The notes beneath the pieces are model-generated. The model worked only from the letters and a program-made list of their open reading frames with translations, made no database searches and was not told the origin of the DNA. The translations under genes and the position numbers were made by a program. Shown here in pieces: positions 43,549 through 52,317 of a stretch of DNA of 64,000 nucleotides (positions are counted from its first letter, which is position 1; every line of letters begins with the position of its first letter). This DNA comes from Drouetiella hepatica Uher 2000/2452 (GTDB lineage: Bacteria; Cyanobacteriota; Cyanobacteriia; Elainellales; Elainellaceae), in the NCBI GenBank assembly GCA_019359505.1, contig JAHHHD010000003.1:244341-308340 (forward strand). The letters run 5' to 3'.

Positions 43549-44586
43549 TCAGGACTTGATCTTGCGCCTTGCTAGGTAAATAAAAAATGGCGCCCCCACT
43601 AAGGCAGTCATGATGCCTACCGGAAGCTCTTGCGGTTTAATGACTAAACGAGCGGCTAAATCTGCTAGAGAAAGCAACATCGCCCCCCAAATTGCAGCAT
43701 AGGGCAGCAGCCAACGATAATCGACACCGACCCAAAAACGCACGATGTGAGGCACAACTAAGCCAATAAATCCAATAGGCCCAGCTAAAGATACGGCGCT
43801 GCCTGCTAACAGAACAACTGCCACAGCGGCGATCGCTTTAACCCATCCGATTTGTAACCCAAGCCCTTTAGCCACATCTTCTCCTAGGGTCAAAGCCGTG
43901 ATTTGTTTACTCAAGCTAAAGGCGATGATTAAGCCAACGACAATGTAGGGCAACACCTGAACCAAACTATCTAAATCTCGCCCTGCCACCGATCCGGCTA
44001 GCCAAAAGCGAATTTCATCTAGGGTGCGTTGGCTAAGAATGAGAATGCCTGTGGTTAAAGCCGACATTAAATAGGAGAGGACAGCACCCGCCAAAATTAG
44101 CTTGAGGGGTGTCATGCCGTTTCGTCCGACTGAACCCAGAGTGTAGACCACGATCGCCGCGATCGTCCCTCCCGCAAAGGCAATCCAAGTGTAAGATTGA
44201 ACGGATAAACTACCCCAGAAAAAAGTGCTGACCACCACGGCGAGGGCGGCTCCGGCGCTAATTCCTAAAATACCGGGATCTGCCAAAGCATTCCGGGTCA
44301 GTCCTTGCATTAACGATCCAGCAACTGCTAATGCTGCTCCCACTGCCGAGGCAATCAGAACGCGGGGCAAACGAACTGTTGTGATAATTAAATGATTGGT
44401 AGAACCATCAAAGGCAAAGAGCGCCCTCCAAACCACATCGGGGCTAATATCTGCTGCACCCAAGGTAAGGCTGATCAGGGAGCAAACGACCAACAGCAAA
44501 ATGCCGACTATTAATCCTAGTAACCGGAATGAATGCGATCGCTTTGATGGGAGTTGTTGCTGCAAATAAGACTGAGATGTATTCAT
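43549..44586 (-). CDS. FecCD-family siderophore permease (first)
   Basis: A 345-residue permease with the same family layout: TVRLPRVLIASAVGAALAVA, MQGLTRNALADPGILGISAG and GFIGLVVPHIVRFWVG. It overlaps exbD by 4 bases (ATGA), so ExbB-ExbD and the inner-membrane permeases are translated as one unit. The C-terminus ends with basic residues RRKIKS. Confidence 0.93.
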   Translation of the reverse strand: MNTSQSYLQQQLPSKRSHSFRLLGLIVGILLLVVCSLISLTLGAADISPDVVWRALFAFDGSTNHLIITTVRLPRVLIASAVGAALAVAGSLMQGLTRNALADPGILGISAGAALAVVVSTFFWGSLSVQSYTWIAFAGGTIAAIVVYTLGSVGRNGMTPLKLILAGAVLSYLMSALTTGILILSQRTLDEIRFWLAGSVAGRDLDSLVQVLPYIVVGLIIAFSLSKQITALTLGEDVAKGLGLQIGWVKAIAAVAVVLLAGSAVSLAGPIGFIGLVVPHIVRFWVGVDYRWLLPYAAIWGAMLLSLADLAARLVIKPQELPVGIMTALVGAPFFIYLARRKIKS

Positions 44587-44999
44587 GATTTCGATCGCTG
44601 CGTGGCAATTCCTAACGTCGCTCCTTCGATCGTCCTCACTTGATCCATCACTTCAATCACCTGACCATGATCTACAGTGCGATCGGCATTAATGACAACT
44701 AAGACTTTATTTTGTTTTCCTTTTGCAGATTGAATAGCAGTCTTTAGGTCTTGAGCGGTAACAGCTTTGCGATCGAGAAACAGTTTGCCCTGGTCATCAA
44801 TTGTTACAGTTACTCTCTTTTGCTTAGTATTAGTCTGCGTGGAAGTTTCGGCATTGGGCAAATTAACGGGTAAACCTTCCGAGCGCGTTAAAAACAACGT
44901 CGCCATGATGAAAAAGGTTAGAATCGCAAAAATCACATCGATCATGGGCACGATGTTGATCTGAGGCGGTGAGTCAAAATCTTCGTCGCGGATGGTCAT
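44583..44999 (-). CDS. exbD: Biopolymer transport protein ExbD
   Basis: A 138-residue protein. A short cytoplasmic tail (DEDFDSPPQINIVPMIDVIFAIL) leads into a single membrane helix with the conserved Asp of PMIDVIF, the proton-path residue. A periplasmic domain follows. It works with ExbB and TonB to energise outer-membrane siderophore receptors. It overlaps the first permease gene by 4 bases. No TonB gene is in the window. Confidence 0.92.
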   Translation of the reverse strand: MTIRDEDFDSPPQINIVPMIDVIFAILTFFIMATLFLTRSEGLPVNLPNAETSTQTNTKQKRVTVTIDDQGKLFLDRKAVTAQDLKTAIQSAKGKQNKVLVVINADRTVDHGQVIEVMDQVRTIEGATLGIATQRSKS

Positions 45000-45061
45000 A
45001 GTTTTAGTTGAACGAAGGGAAGAGTTAGGAGAAAACAGAACTGAGAGAATTAGAGACTTTT

Positions 45062-45727
45062 CTACTCTCTTAACTTGATCAGCTCAGCAGAATTTTCTGT
45101 CCGTCTTTCTTGATGGCGACAAAAATGTAGTGCTTCCAACTGATTTGTATATTCTTGAATTAAGGTCAACTGGCGGCGATAAAAACCTCGGAATACATTA
45201 GAAAACATCAGCACCACCAGTGCCACAATCAAACCCGTTGCAGTTGAAATCAGCGCTTCACTGATTCCGCCTGTCACTGCAGCGGTGCCTTCTTGCCCAA
45301 CACCGCCCAAATCTATATTGGCGAAGGATTGAATTAAGCCTGTGACTGTTCCTAACAAACCTAGCAGCGGAGCAGATGCAACGATCGTGTCGAAAATTGT
45401 GTTGAATCGACGTAATAGCGGTAACTCGGCTTGAATGGCACCTTCAAGAAAATTGTGAAAGGCTTGGGGCGGCGCATAGTCCATTTCTAACGCTTCCATA
45501 AAAATGCGGGCAATGGGTAAGTCGCTGTTTTGCTTCAGCTTGGGCAGAACGTCATCAGAGCCGTTTTGATAATCTGCCAGTACACCGCGCACAATCCGCC
45601 GCTGTTGACGATTAACCTTTGACCAAAAAATACAGCGCTCAATAATTAAGGCAACCGCTAAAACTGAAAACCCCAGCAGCGGATACATAACGATCCCACC
45701 TGCGGCAAACAAATCAGTCAGGAACAT
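45062..45727 (-). CDS. exbB: Biopolymer transport protein ExbB (MotA/TolQ family)
   Basis: A 221-residue membrane protein with three helices. It starts MFLTDLFAAGGIVMYPLLGF, the usual ExbB N-terminus, and has PLLGLLGTVTGLIQSFANI and ALISTATGLIVALVVLMFSN, the conserved MotA/TolQ/ExbB segments. I chose the ATG at 45727 because AAAGG lies 7 bases before it and because it fits the family. The longer reading from 45841 would put only about 10 leader bases after the predicted start site. It is the first gene of the exbB-exbD-permease-permease-fecE unit. Confidence 0.9.
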   Translation of the reverse strand: MFLTDLFAAGGIVMYPLLGFSVLAVALIIERCIFWSKVNRQQRRIVRGVLADYQNGSDDVLPKLKQNSDLPIARIFMEALEMDYAPPQAFHNFLEGAIQAELPLLRRFNTIFDTIVASAPLLGLLGTVTGLIQSFANIDLGGVGQEGTAAVTGGISEALISTATGLIVALVVLMFSNVFRGFYRRQLTLIQEYTNQLEALHFCRHQERRTENSAELIKLRE

Positions 45728-45858
45728 AAGCGAACCTTTGAAGTAATGTTGCTCAGCCCGAATACCCTGCCATAACTCGTTGCCCACCCAACCCAGCGTT
45801 ATCTGACCTGAGAGAGAAAGCTGTAAATCAGTAGCCAGCATTCGAGCGATCGTACTAT

Positions 45859-45887
45859 TTTATAGTGTTGCAAGACTCTCTCAACAA
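45859..45887 (-). promoter_or_regulatory. Candidate promoter of the siderophore uptake operon
   Basis: On the minus strand TTGTTG (45887-45882) and TATAAA (45864-45859) are 17 bases apart. Upstream the sequence is AT-rich (TAAATAGTTATTTTTTATA, about 45888-45910) and could hold a Fur site, but no convincing match to the Fur consensus is claimed. Confidence 0.5.
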
Positions 45888-45910
45888 GTCATATAAAAAA
45901 TAACTATTTA

Positions 45911-46492
45911 CAATTCCCCGAAGTGTCATGATCTTCTAACTCAGACAGAACTGAAATATCGAGAAAAGCTCTTCTAGACTGGGCTTTAGTCCTTTGACCC
46001 AGGCTTTTGATCCAATGTTTTTTGAGTATTGGGTCGTTTTATCTTGAGTTTAATGTCATAGATTTGACCCTGTAGCTGCTTAGTAGTTGCAATAGCTGGT
46101 AAATTAAGACATAGTTTCCCCTTCCTCGGCAAAATGGCTCTCCCAAAATTTGCAGACCAAAAGCGAGAGCAGGAAAAGAATGGCAAGGCTCCCCGATCAG
46201 GCGATCGTCAAAACGCCAGCCTAGCCTGCCCATAATTGCTGCATGAAGAGCAGTAAAGTTCAGCCGCTATGCCAATGTTGACAACAGAAGATTCAGTCCC
46301 ACTTGGTGCGGCTGCTCAAACAGGATCAACTGGAAGAAACTATTGAAGCGAAGCCTTATACGGACGGTTTCGCCAGTAAGGTTGACTTGAAAAAGAACTT
46401 TTCACGCTATTCAAGCAGAGAGCGATCGAATTCAGTTATGGCTGTTGCCAGTTTTAGGATATTTCCCGATTGAGAACTAGCTTCTTGCAGAC
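45911..46492. other. Intergenic region without an accepted gene
   Basis: About 580 bases between the siderophore operon promoter and the AI-2E-family gene. Short frames exist. One on the + strand, about 46284-46474, reads SHLVRLLKQDQLEETIEA and KPYTDGFASKVDLKKN, which looks protein-like but has no start and follows a stop. It may be a remnant. No repeat or RNA was recognised. Confidence 0.4.
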
Positions 46493-47563
46493 TCAGTGAA
46501 GTGAGGGTGGTTCAGGCGGCACCAAATTCCCTCTGCGCCTATCGACCGATCGCATCACCTCAATCGTGCTCTTGATGGTAGCGGCGATCGGCATTGCCAG
46601 CACAACTCCCAAAAAGCCCGCCACCCGGAAGCCGACTAGCAGAGCCACCACTACCCAAATGGGGTTAAGACCCGTGAAATTTCCTCGCAGACGAGGGGCA
46701 ATAATGTTGTCAGTAATTTGCTGAAAGAAAACACCTGAAATCAGAATTTGAGCGGCAGTCCAATAACCCTGGATGCCCAGTGCCAAAAGTGTGACAATGC
46801 CAATGCCGATCGTTGCTCCAAACAACGGCACAATTTCAAAGAAGCCAATCAAGAGCGCAAACGAAAGGCTATATCGAATTTGCAGAACCAGAAAAATCGG
46901 CAGCAAAAACAGCACCATCACCAAAGACAGTAACAATTGAGTCAAAAAGAACTGATGGAACTGCTGTTGCAGAGAGTCGCTAAGGGCAGTCCCTAACTTT
47001 TCGGGTAAGAGGCTGATGATGCCATGCCAAAAGCGATCGCCATATAGCAGCATATAAAACGCCAGCACGATCAGAAAAATGGTGGCAAACACTTGTCCTA
47101 GCGTGTTGACCGCCAGTTCTGGCAGTAGCCCCACGGTACCCTGAATTTGAGAGGTTGCCTGGGTGACGATTTGATTGAGATCAAGGGGCAACTGCCGCTC
47201 GTTAATCAGATTTTGAAACCAGGTGAGATTGCGATTGCCTGCCTCCAGCAGTCGCGGCAGCCCCTGCAAGATTTGGGTTGCCTGATCAGCTACGATCGGG
47301 ATTAGCGTCACGGCAGAAACAATCACTACGATCAAAAACGAAGACAGCACCAGTAAAATTGCCTGGGTGCGGTTGAATCCAATGCGCTGAAAAAAACGGA
47401 CAATGTAGTTGAGCAGCAGCGCCAGCACAGCACTCAAAGTTGTAAAAGTAATAATTCCCTCAAAATAGCTAAACAATTGACCTAAAACCCAGAGGTTCAA
47501 GGCAATTATTGGACCGCTCAACCCGTAGAGCAAATAGCGTCTAACCAGTTCTGAAAGCTTCAT
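46493..47563 (-). CDS. AI-2E/PerM-family transporter
   Basis: A 356-residue membrane protein with about eight helices. The family's central amphipathic region is present (ILQGLPRLLEAGNRNLTWFQ), as are the C-terminal phrases GFFEIVPLFGATIGIGIV, QQITDNIIAPRLRGNFTGLNPIWVVVALLVG and GFLGVVLAMPIAATIK. The domain is named after a putative AI-2 exporter; other members are sodium-proton antiporters, so the substrate is open. It runs in the same direction as aroB, 75 bases downstream of it. Confidence 0.9.
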   Translation of the reverse strand: MKLSELVRRYLLYGLSGPIIALNLWVLGQLFSYFEGIITFTTLSAVLALLLNYIVRFFQRIGFNRTQAILLVLSSFLIVVIVSAVTLIPIVADQATQILQGLPRLLEAGNRNLTWFQNLINERQLPLDLNQIVTQATSQIQGTVGLLPELAVNTLGQVFATIFLIVLAFYMLLYGDRFWHGIISLLPEKLGTALSDSLQQQFHQFFLTQLLLSLVMVLFLLPIFLVLQIRYSLSFALLIGFFEIVPLFGATIGIGIVTLLALGIQGYWTAAQILISGVFFQQITDNIIAPRLRGNFTGLNPIWVVVALLVGFRVAGFLGVVLAMPIAATIKSTIEVMRSVDRRRGNLVPPEPPSLH

Positions 47564-47638
47564 CAGGTATTCATTTGCCCGAACTTTTTACGTTGACTAC
47601 TTCTACAGCTTCTGCTTTGATTTTGCTTTTCAAAGAAA

Positions 47639-48739
47639 CTAGGGGGCTAGCATCTGCTGAAGTACCTGCTGGATCACCTCTGTGGACACTTGATCGGTCA
47701 CGGTTACAGATCCAATTTGGGTAGGCAAAACGAATCTTACCCGTCCCGCTCTTACTTTTTTGTCGGTTTGCAGGGCTGTTAAGATTGCTTCAATATCTAT
47801 TCCTGCTGGTAGTTGAGTCGGTAGTCCCGTTTTCTCAATGAGCCGTCGCTGGCGATCGCTCTCCTCTTGCGTCCACATTTCCAGCGCCACGGCAATTTGC
47901 CCAGCTGCGACCATGCCGATCGCCACAGCTTCTCCATGATTGACCACCCGGTATCCGGTCAAGCTCTCAACGGCGTGACCAACTGTATGTCCGTAGTTGA
48001 GAATGGCGCGCAGTCCCGCCTCTTTTTCGTCTTTGCTGACAACATGGGCTTTTGCCTGACAAGAGCAGGTGAGAATTGTTTGCAGCAGCTCCGCGCTGAC
48101 ATAACGCTGCTGATCGAGGCGATCGGCAGCTTCTAGCTGAGCAAACAGCTCTGTATCCCAGATCACGCCATATTTAATCACCTCTGCCATGCCTGCCCGA
48201 AACTCACGGGGTGGCAGGGTCGCCAAGACCTGCGGATCAACTAGCACCAGACGCGGCTGATAAAATGCACCAATCAGGTTTTTCCCTTGGGGATGATTGA
48301 CTCCCGTTTTGCCGCCGATCGATGCATCCACCATGGCTAGTAGCGAAGTAGGCACTTGGACAAAGTTGATGCCCCGCAGCCAAGTTGATGCCGCAAAGCC
48401 CGACATATCGCCGACAACACCGCCTCCCAACGCGACGATCGTCGAAGAACGTTCCAGCCGATGCTCCAAGGCAGTATCGTAGATTTTTTGAATCGAAGCC
48501 AGGGTTTTGTAGCGTTCACCTGCGGGTAGCATGTGCGAAATCACCTGAAATCCTGCCTCAGTCAAGGAGGCGATCGCCTCTTCTCCGTAGCGCTTGAAAA
48601 TCATTGGATTTGACACCAGTAGCACCTTTTGACCTAGCTTCAGCGGCTGCATCCAAGTGCCCAAACGGGAAAGCCCACCAGGGACGATCGCCACCTCGTA
48701 AGACTGCTGGGGTAACTCTACGGAAATCGCTGATGTCAT
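47639..48739 (-). CDS. aroB: 3-dehydroquinate synthase
   Basis: A 366-residue enzyme of the shikimate pathway (DAHP to 3-dehydroquinate). NAD-binding [29 protein letters not shown] and the zinc-binding [13 protein letters not shown] are in the usual order, with Glu in AEVIKYG. The start ATG at 48739 gives [16 protein letters not shown]. The longer reading from 48802 is unsupported. It is a stand-alone shikimate gene here. Confidence 0.96.
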   Translation of the reverse strand: MTSAISVELPQQSYEVAIVPGGLSRLGTWMQPLKLGQKVLLVSNPMIFKRYGEEAIASLTEAGFQVISHMLPAGERYKTLASIQKIYDTALEHRLERSSTIVALGGGVVGDMSGFAASTWLRGINFVQVPTSLLAMVDASIGGKTGVNHPQGKNLIGAFYQPRLVLVDPQVLATLPPREFRAGMAEVIKYGVIWDTELFAQLEAADRLDQQRYVSAELLQTILTCSCQAKAHVVSKDEKEAGLRAILNYGHTVGHAVESLTGYRVVNHGEAVAIGMVAAGQIAVALEMWTQEESDRQRRLIEKTGLPTQLPAGIDIEAILTALQTDKKVRAGRVRFVLPTQIGSVTVTDQVSTEVIQQVLQQMLAP

Positions 48740-48878
48740 GGGATGTTTCTCACGCTGGACTCTTGCTGACACTAGAACAGGCGAGCCGCCCGTTAAAATC
48801 AATACCAGTGACGCTGTATTTTACTCCACAACGGCTCTCAATGGCTTCCAGATATAGTGCGATCGGCAGGTTGGTGAT

Positions 48879-48960
48879 CCCCTAGACATGCTGTTGATGT
48901 TTTTGAAAGGGGCGCTCCGCGCCCCTTTCAAAAACATCAACAACACCTTTGAAACACTAC
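48879..48960. repeat. Palindromic element, family C, copy 2
   Basis: A perfect stem GTTGATGTTTTTGAAAGGGG with its complement ends in CCTTTCAAAAACATCAAC. The flanks CCCTAGACA and TTTGAAACACTAC match copy 1 at 10855. Compared with that copy, base pairs in the stem change on both arms together. It lies between aroB and the radical SAM gene. Confidence 0.75.
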
Positions 48961-48968
48961 TCGGTAAG

Positions 48969-50600
48969 TTATGCGGTGGAGCAGGCAGCCTGCCCTTCCG
49001 CCATGGCGCTCTCTAAATGCTTAATCAGCATTGCCTGAGAAAGTCCGCTCTGAATATGGCTCCAAGGCAGCACCTGCTCTGTTGACCAGTTGGCATGAAC
49101 GTAGTAATCCAGCTCTGGCAGCTCTCCTCGTAGCTCCTTAAACGCACGACGGAAACTGCCCAACGTGTCGCCATAGTGACGGGCTAACTCCAGAAGGGGG
49201 GCAAGACGGCGATCGCCCCTAGAAATTAACGCCTGAATGACCGACCAGCTGTAGCTTTCGGGGCGAAAATCAATGCCCTGCGATCGCAACTGCTTTTGCA
49301 GCGACTTGAGCCGTTTCTCAGCATCCGGGCTGACCCCAAACCACTGAAAAGGGGTATGGGCTTTGGGCACAAAGGTGCTACACCCGTAGGTGAGCCGCAA
49401 ACCTGGAGCCGCCCGCTTCAGGTTTCGCAGCATTGCCACCGTTAGATCCAAGTCTTCTGGCTCCTCGCCGGGAATCCCCGCCATGCCGTAGAGCTTGAGG
49501 GCGCTCAATCCCCCGGCTTTGGCGTTGATGGCGGCTTGGGTAATTTCGTCATTTTCCAGCTTTTTGTTGATGATGCGTCGCAGCCGATCGCTGCCGCTTT
49601 CTACAGCGATTGTGATTGAGCGGGAGTCATGCTTTACCAGGACACGCGCCAGCTTTTCTGTGACAGTATTGGTGCGAACAGAGGAGAGGCTGAGGCGTAC
49701 ATCATCATACTGTGGGCGATCGAGATGATCGAGCAGCGCATCAAATTCTGGGTGTTGCGTCACCGAGGCTCCTAGTAAGCCCAGACGGTGGGTGACTTGT
49801 AAGCCGCGATCGATCGCCGGGATCAGCGAAGCTTCTAGGCTTGCCGCTCGAAAGGGGAGCGTTAGGTAGCTCGCCAGACAAAAGCGACACATCTCTGGGC
49901 AGCTTCGCACCACCTCCACCATGTAAATGCTTTCCCAGGCCGCTTTTTCAGTCACCACCGTCGAAGCCGAAAGCGTGTTGCCCCGATAGGTCTGCTTCTG
50001 CACCTGTGCCGGAATCGCGGCATCCATCGGCTGAATCGACTGAATAGCGCCATCTGGGCAATCGTAAGTGACGTGATACAGACTAGGGACATAAATACCC
50101 GGAACCTGCGCCAGGTGCCGAAGCTGAGTAGGGCGATCGGCATAGCGCACTGCCTTAAATGCCTCAATAAATTCTCCCAGCAGCTGCTCCCCATCCCCTA
50201 GCAAAATCAGGTCAAAGAAACTAGCAAAGGGTTCAGGATTAGCGGTCAAGACGGGGCCGCCGCCGAATATGAGCGGGTGGGAAGTGCGATCGCCCGCTCG
50301 AATGGGAATCTGCAAAGACTCTAGCAGGTTGAGGATATTCACATAGTCCAACTCCCAGGAGAGCGAAAAGCCCATCAGCTCTGGAGCGGTGGGCAACGGC
50401 TCATGCAGGTCGGTGAACAGGCGGCTGACCTCTACATCGCTGCGAGCAGCCAAAGTTGCCCACACAACCTGGTACCCCAAGCTGGTAATGCCAACGCTGT
50501 ACTCGTTTGGGAAAGCAAAAATCGTGGCGATCGCCTCTCCATCTGGTGTGGCGGGAGTGAACAAAAGGTGTTCGGATTCAAAAGCAGAAGTTGGAGACAT
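48969..50600 (-). CDS. B12-binding-domain radical SAM protein
   Basis: A 543-residue protein. The N-terminal region (about 20-170) resembles a cobalamin-binding-like Rossmann domain, with YSVGITSLGYQVVWATLAAR and HPLIFGGGPVLTANPEP. The radical SAM core (about 225-430) has the cluster motif CPEMCRFC (Cys234, 238 and 241). SGSDRLRRIINKKLENDEIT and LYGMAGIPGEEPEDLDLT follow, a GEExxD-type motif. This matches the conserved TIGR03960-like group of B12-binding radical SAM proteins; I do not know its substrate. It is distinct from RimO in this window. Confidence 0.85.
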   Translation of the reverse strand: MSPTSAFESEHLLFTPATPDGEAIATIFAFPNEYSVGITSLGYQVVWATLAARSDVEVSRLFTDLHEPLPTAPELMGFSLSWELDYVNILNLLESLQIPIRAGDRTSHPLIFGGGPVLTANPEPFASFFDLILLGDGEQLLGEFIEAFKAVRYADRPTQLRHLAQVPGIYVPSLYHVTYDCPDGAIQSIQPMDAAIPAQVQKQTYRGNTLSASTVVTEKAAWESIYMVEVVRSCPEMCRFCLASYLTLPFRAASLEASLIPAIDRGLQVTHRLGLLGASVTQHPEFDALLDHLDRPQYDDVRLSLSSVRTNTVTEKLARVLVKHDSRSITIAVESGSDRLRRIINKKLENDEITQAAINAKAGGLSALKLYGMAGIPGEEPEDLDLTVAMLRNLKRAAPGLRLTYGCSTFVPKAHTPFQWFGVSPDAEKRLKSLQKQLRSQGIDFRPESYSWSVIQALISRGDRRLAPLLELARHYGDTLGSFRRAFKELRGELPELDYYVHANWSTEQVLPWSHIQSGLSQAMLIKHLESAMAEGQAACSTA

Positions 50601-51288
50601 GAGGAGGAGTTCGGTAGGTGGAGCGCACCTGCTGAGGGCAAAAATTCTAGCAAAAACTAGAGGGCAGAAGTTACAACAAGTCTAACTAAAGTCATCCAGA
50701 ATTCCAGCTTATACAACCCAGCTTAAGCCACATTCAGCCTAGCATCTGCTTCTCAAACCGTTTAATGACAGATCTACATAGCCCCGTATTTACTCGGAAT
50801 TTATTTGGAAGCTAGGTGTAAAAAATAAACCCAGAATTCACGGTATACACCGTAGGCTTTTACCTGTTTTTCATATAAACCTATGTATAGACAAAGAAAT
50901 AAATCTGCTGATTCAGTAACATAATTATTTCTTTTCTTTAAGTTGGGTTTCAAACAAATTAACAAACGGCTATTTGCCCCACGAATTCAAGCCAAAGATA
51001 GCGAAACACAGCCTAAGTTTATTTTTGTTCAATCTTATTTTCATCAACACTAAATAAATACAAATTAATAATGGAGCTAGTGAGAGAATATCTGAGTAGA
51101 TTCAGCCAGGAAAGGTGGCAAGTAGAGCAGGTAAGAAATTTAGGCTGCTTTAGTTGCTATATTCGCTCCTGAATTTACAGTCGAAAGGTTTTCCTCGCCT
51201 TCTCTGATTTACTTCTCATCCAGGGCAGCAACAGCGAAACAAAAGTAAGGCATCAAAACGAGACTTTAGAGTCGAGAAGGTTAGATTT
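50601..51288. other. AT-rich intergenic region
   Basis: About 690 bases between divergent genes (radical SAM and TPR). The middle is strongly AT-rich (about 50780-51080). No gene or palindromic element was recognised. It probably holds both promoters; the TPR gene has GAGAAGG about 9 bases before its ATG. Confidence 0.45.
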
Positions 51289-52299
51289 ATGGTGAAGTCA
51301 GTGGACGAGAAGCATGGAACGTTTGTCCCACTTTCAGAGCGGTTTACAGACGGCGGTGCCCGGTTTGCCGAACCTCGAAAACTTGAGGCAGACTGTCTTC
51401 TAGAAAAAGCGGTTGAGCAATATCAGATTCGTAACTTTCAGGCGGCGCTGAAAACCTTTCAGCAGGGCTTGGAAACTTACCGCGATTTGCAAGATTTGCA
51501 GGGTAAAGGACGCTGTTTAGGAGGATTGGGGCTAATTTACTATGCTTTGGGCAACTATCCTGAAGCGATCGCCTGCTCTCACCAAAGCTTGACCATTGCC
51601 CGCCAGTTTAAAGACCTGCCAACTGAGCGTCAGGCGCTCAGCAATTTGGGGAACTCCTATCGCCATCTGGAAGACTATGGCAGGGCGCTAGATTACAAAC
51701 AGCAAAGCCTGACCGTTGCCCAGAAGAATGGCGATCGCCGAGGCGAAATGGCGGCACTTAACAACCTGGGCATGGCGCACAAAGCCATGAATGACTGTCC
51801 TCAAGCGATTTACTACTACCACAAAAGTCTGACCATTGCCCGCGAGATGTCAGATATGCAGGTTGAGGGACAGGTGTTACGCAACTTGGGCAACGCCCAT
51901 CATGCGATGGCAAATTATGCTCAAACGGTTGTGTGCTACGAGCAACTCCTAGCGATTGCTCGCCAAGATCCCGATCGCCAGACCGAAGCGCAAGTCCTGA
52001 AAAACCTGGCAAGCGCCTGTTACACCCTCGGAGACCAGCCTAGGGCGATCGCCTATCATCAGCAGCGTTTGGCGATCGCCCGTCTCCAGGGAGATTTTCG
52101 CGCTCAAGAGCAGGTGCTAGAAAGTTTAGCTGTCCTGCATGACAGTTTGGGCGATTATGAAAGGGCAATCCAGTATCACGAGCAGCGGCTCAGCGTCGTT
52201 AAAGCCCTGCAAGATGAGCGGCTAGAGCAACAGGTGTTAGCTAGTCTCAGGACTGTCTCTTGTGCGATCGGCGATTTTTCTAGGGCGAATAAGTATTAG
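51289..52299 (+). CDS. Tetratricopeptide-repeat protein
   Basis: A 336-residue protein built of about six 40-residue TPR units from about residue 45 on, for example GLGLIYYALGNYPEAIAC, NLGNSYRHLEDYGRALDY, NLGMAHKAMNDCPQAIYY, NLGNAHHAMANYAQTVVC, NLASACYTLGDQPRAIAY and SLAVLHDSLGDYERAIQY. The 40-residue spacing is that of LGN/Rapsyn-type TPRs common in cyanobacteria. There is no signal peptide or membrane segment. It is probably a protein-interaction scaffold. It ends 18 bases before the gamma-glutamyltransferase start. Confidence 0.9.
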   Translation: MVKSVDEKHGTFVPLSERFTDGGARFAEPRKLEADCLLEKAVEQYQIRNFQAALKTFQQGLETYRDLQDLQGKGRCLGGLGLIYYALGNYPEAIACSHQSLTIARQFKDLPTERQALSNLGNSYRHLEDYGRALDYKQQSLTVAQKNGDRRGEMAALNNLGMAHKAMNDCPQAIYYYHKSLTIAREMSDMQVEGQVLRNLGNAHHAMANYAQTVVCYEQLLAIARQDPDRQTEAQVLKNLASACYTLGDQPRAIAYHQQRLAIARLQGDFRAQEQVLESLAVLHDSLGDYERAIQYHEQRLSVVKALQDERLEQQVLASLRTVSCAIGDFSRANKY

Positions 52300-52317
52300 T
52301 AGGATTTTGGATCTTAG

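Noticed and set aside
45986..46186. Minus-strand open frame upstream of exbB
   Set aside because: No ribosome site or motif; an alternative overlapping frame is equally open.
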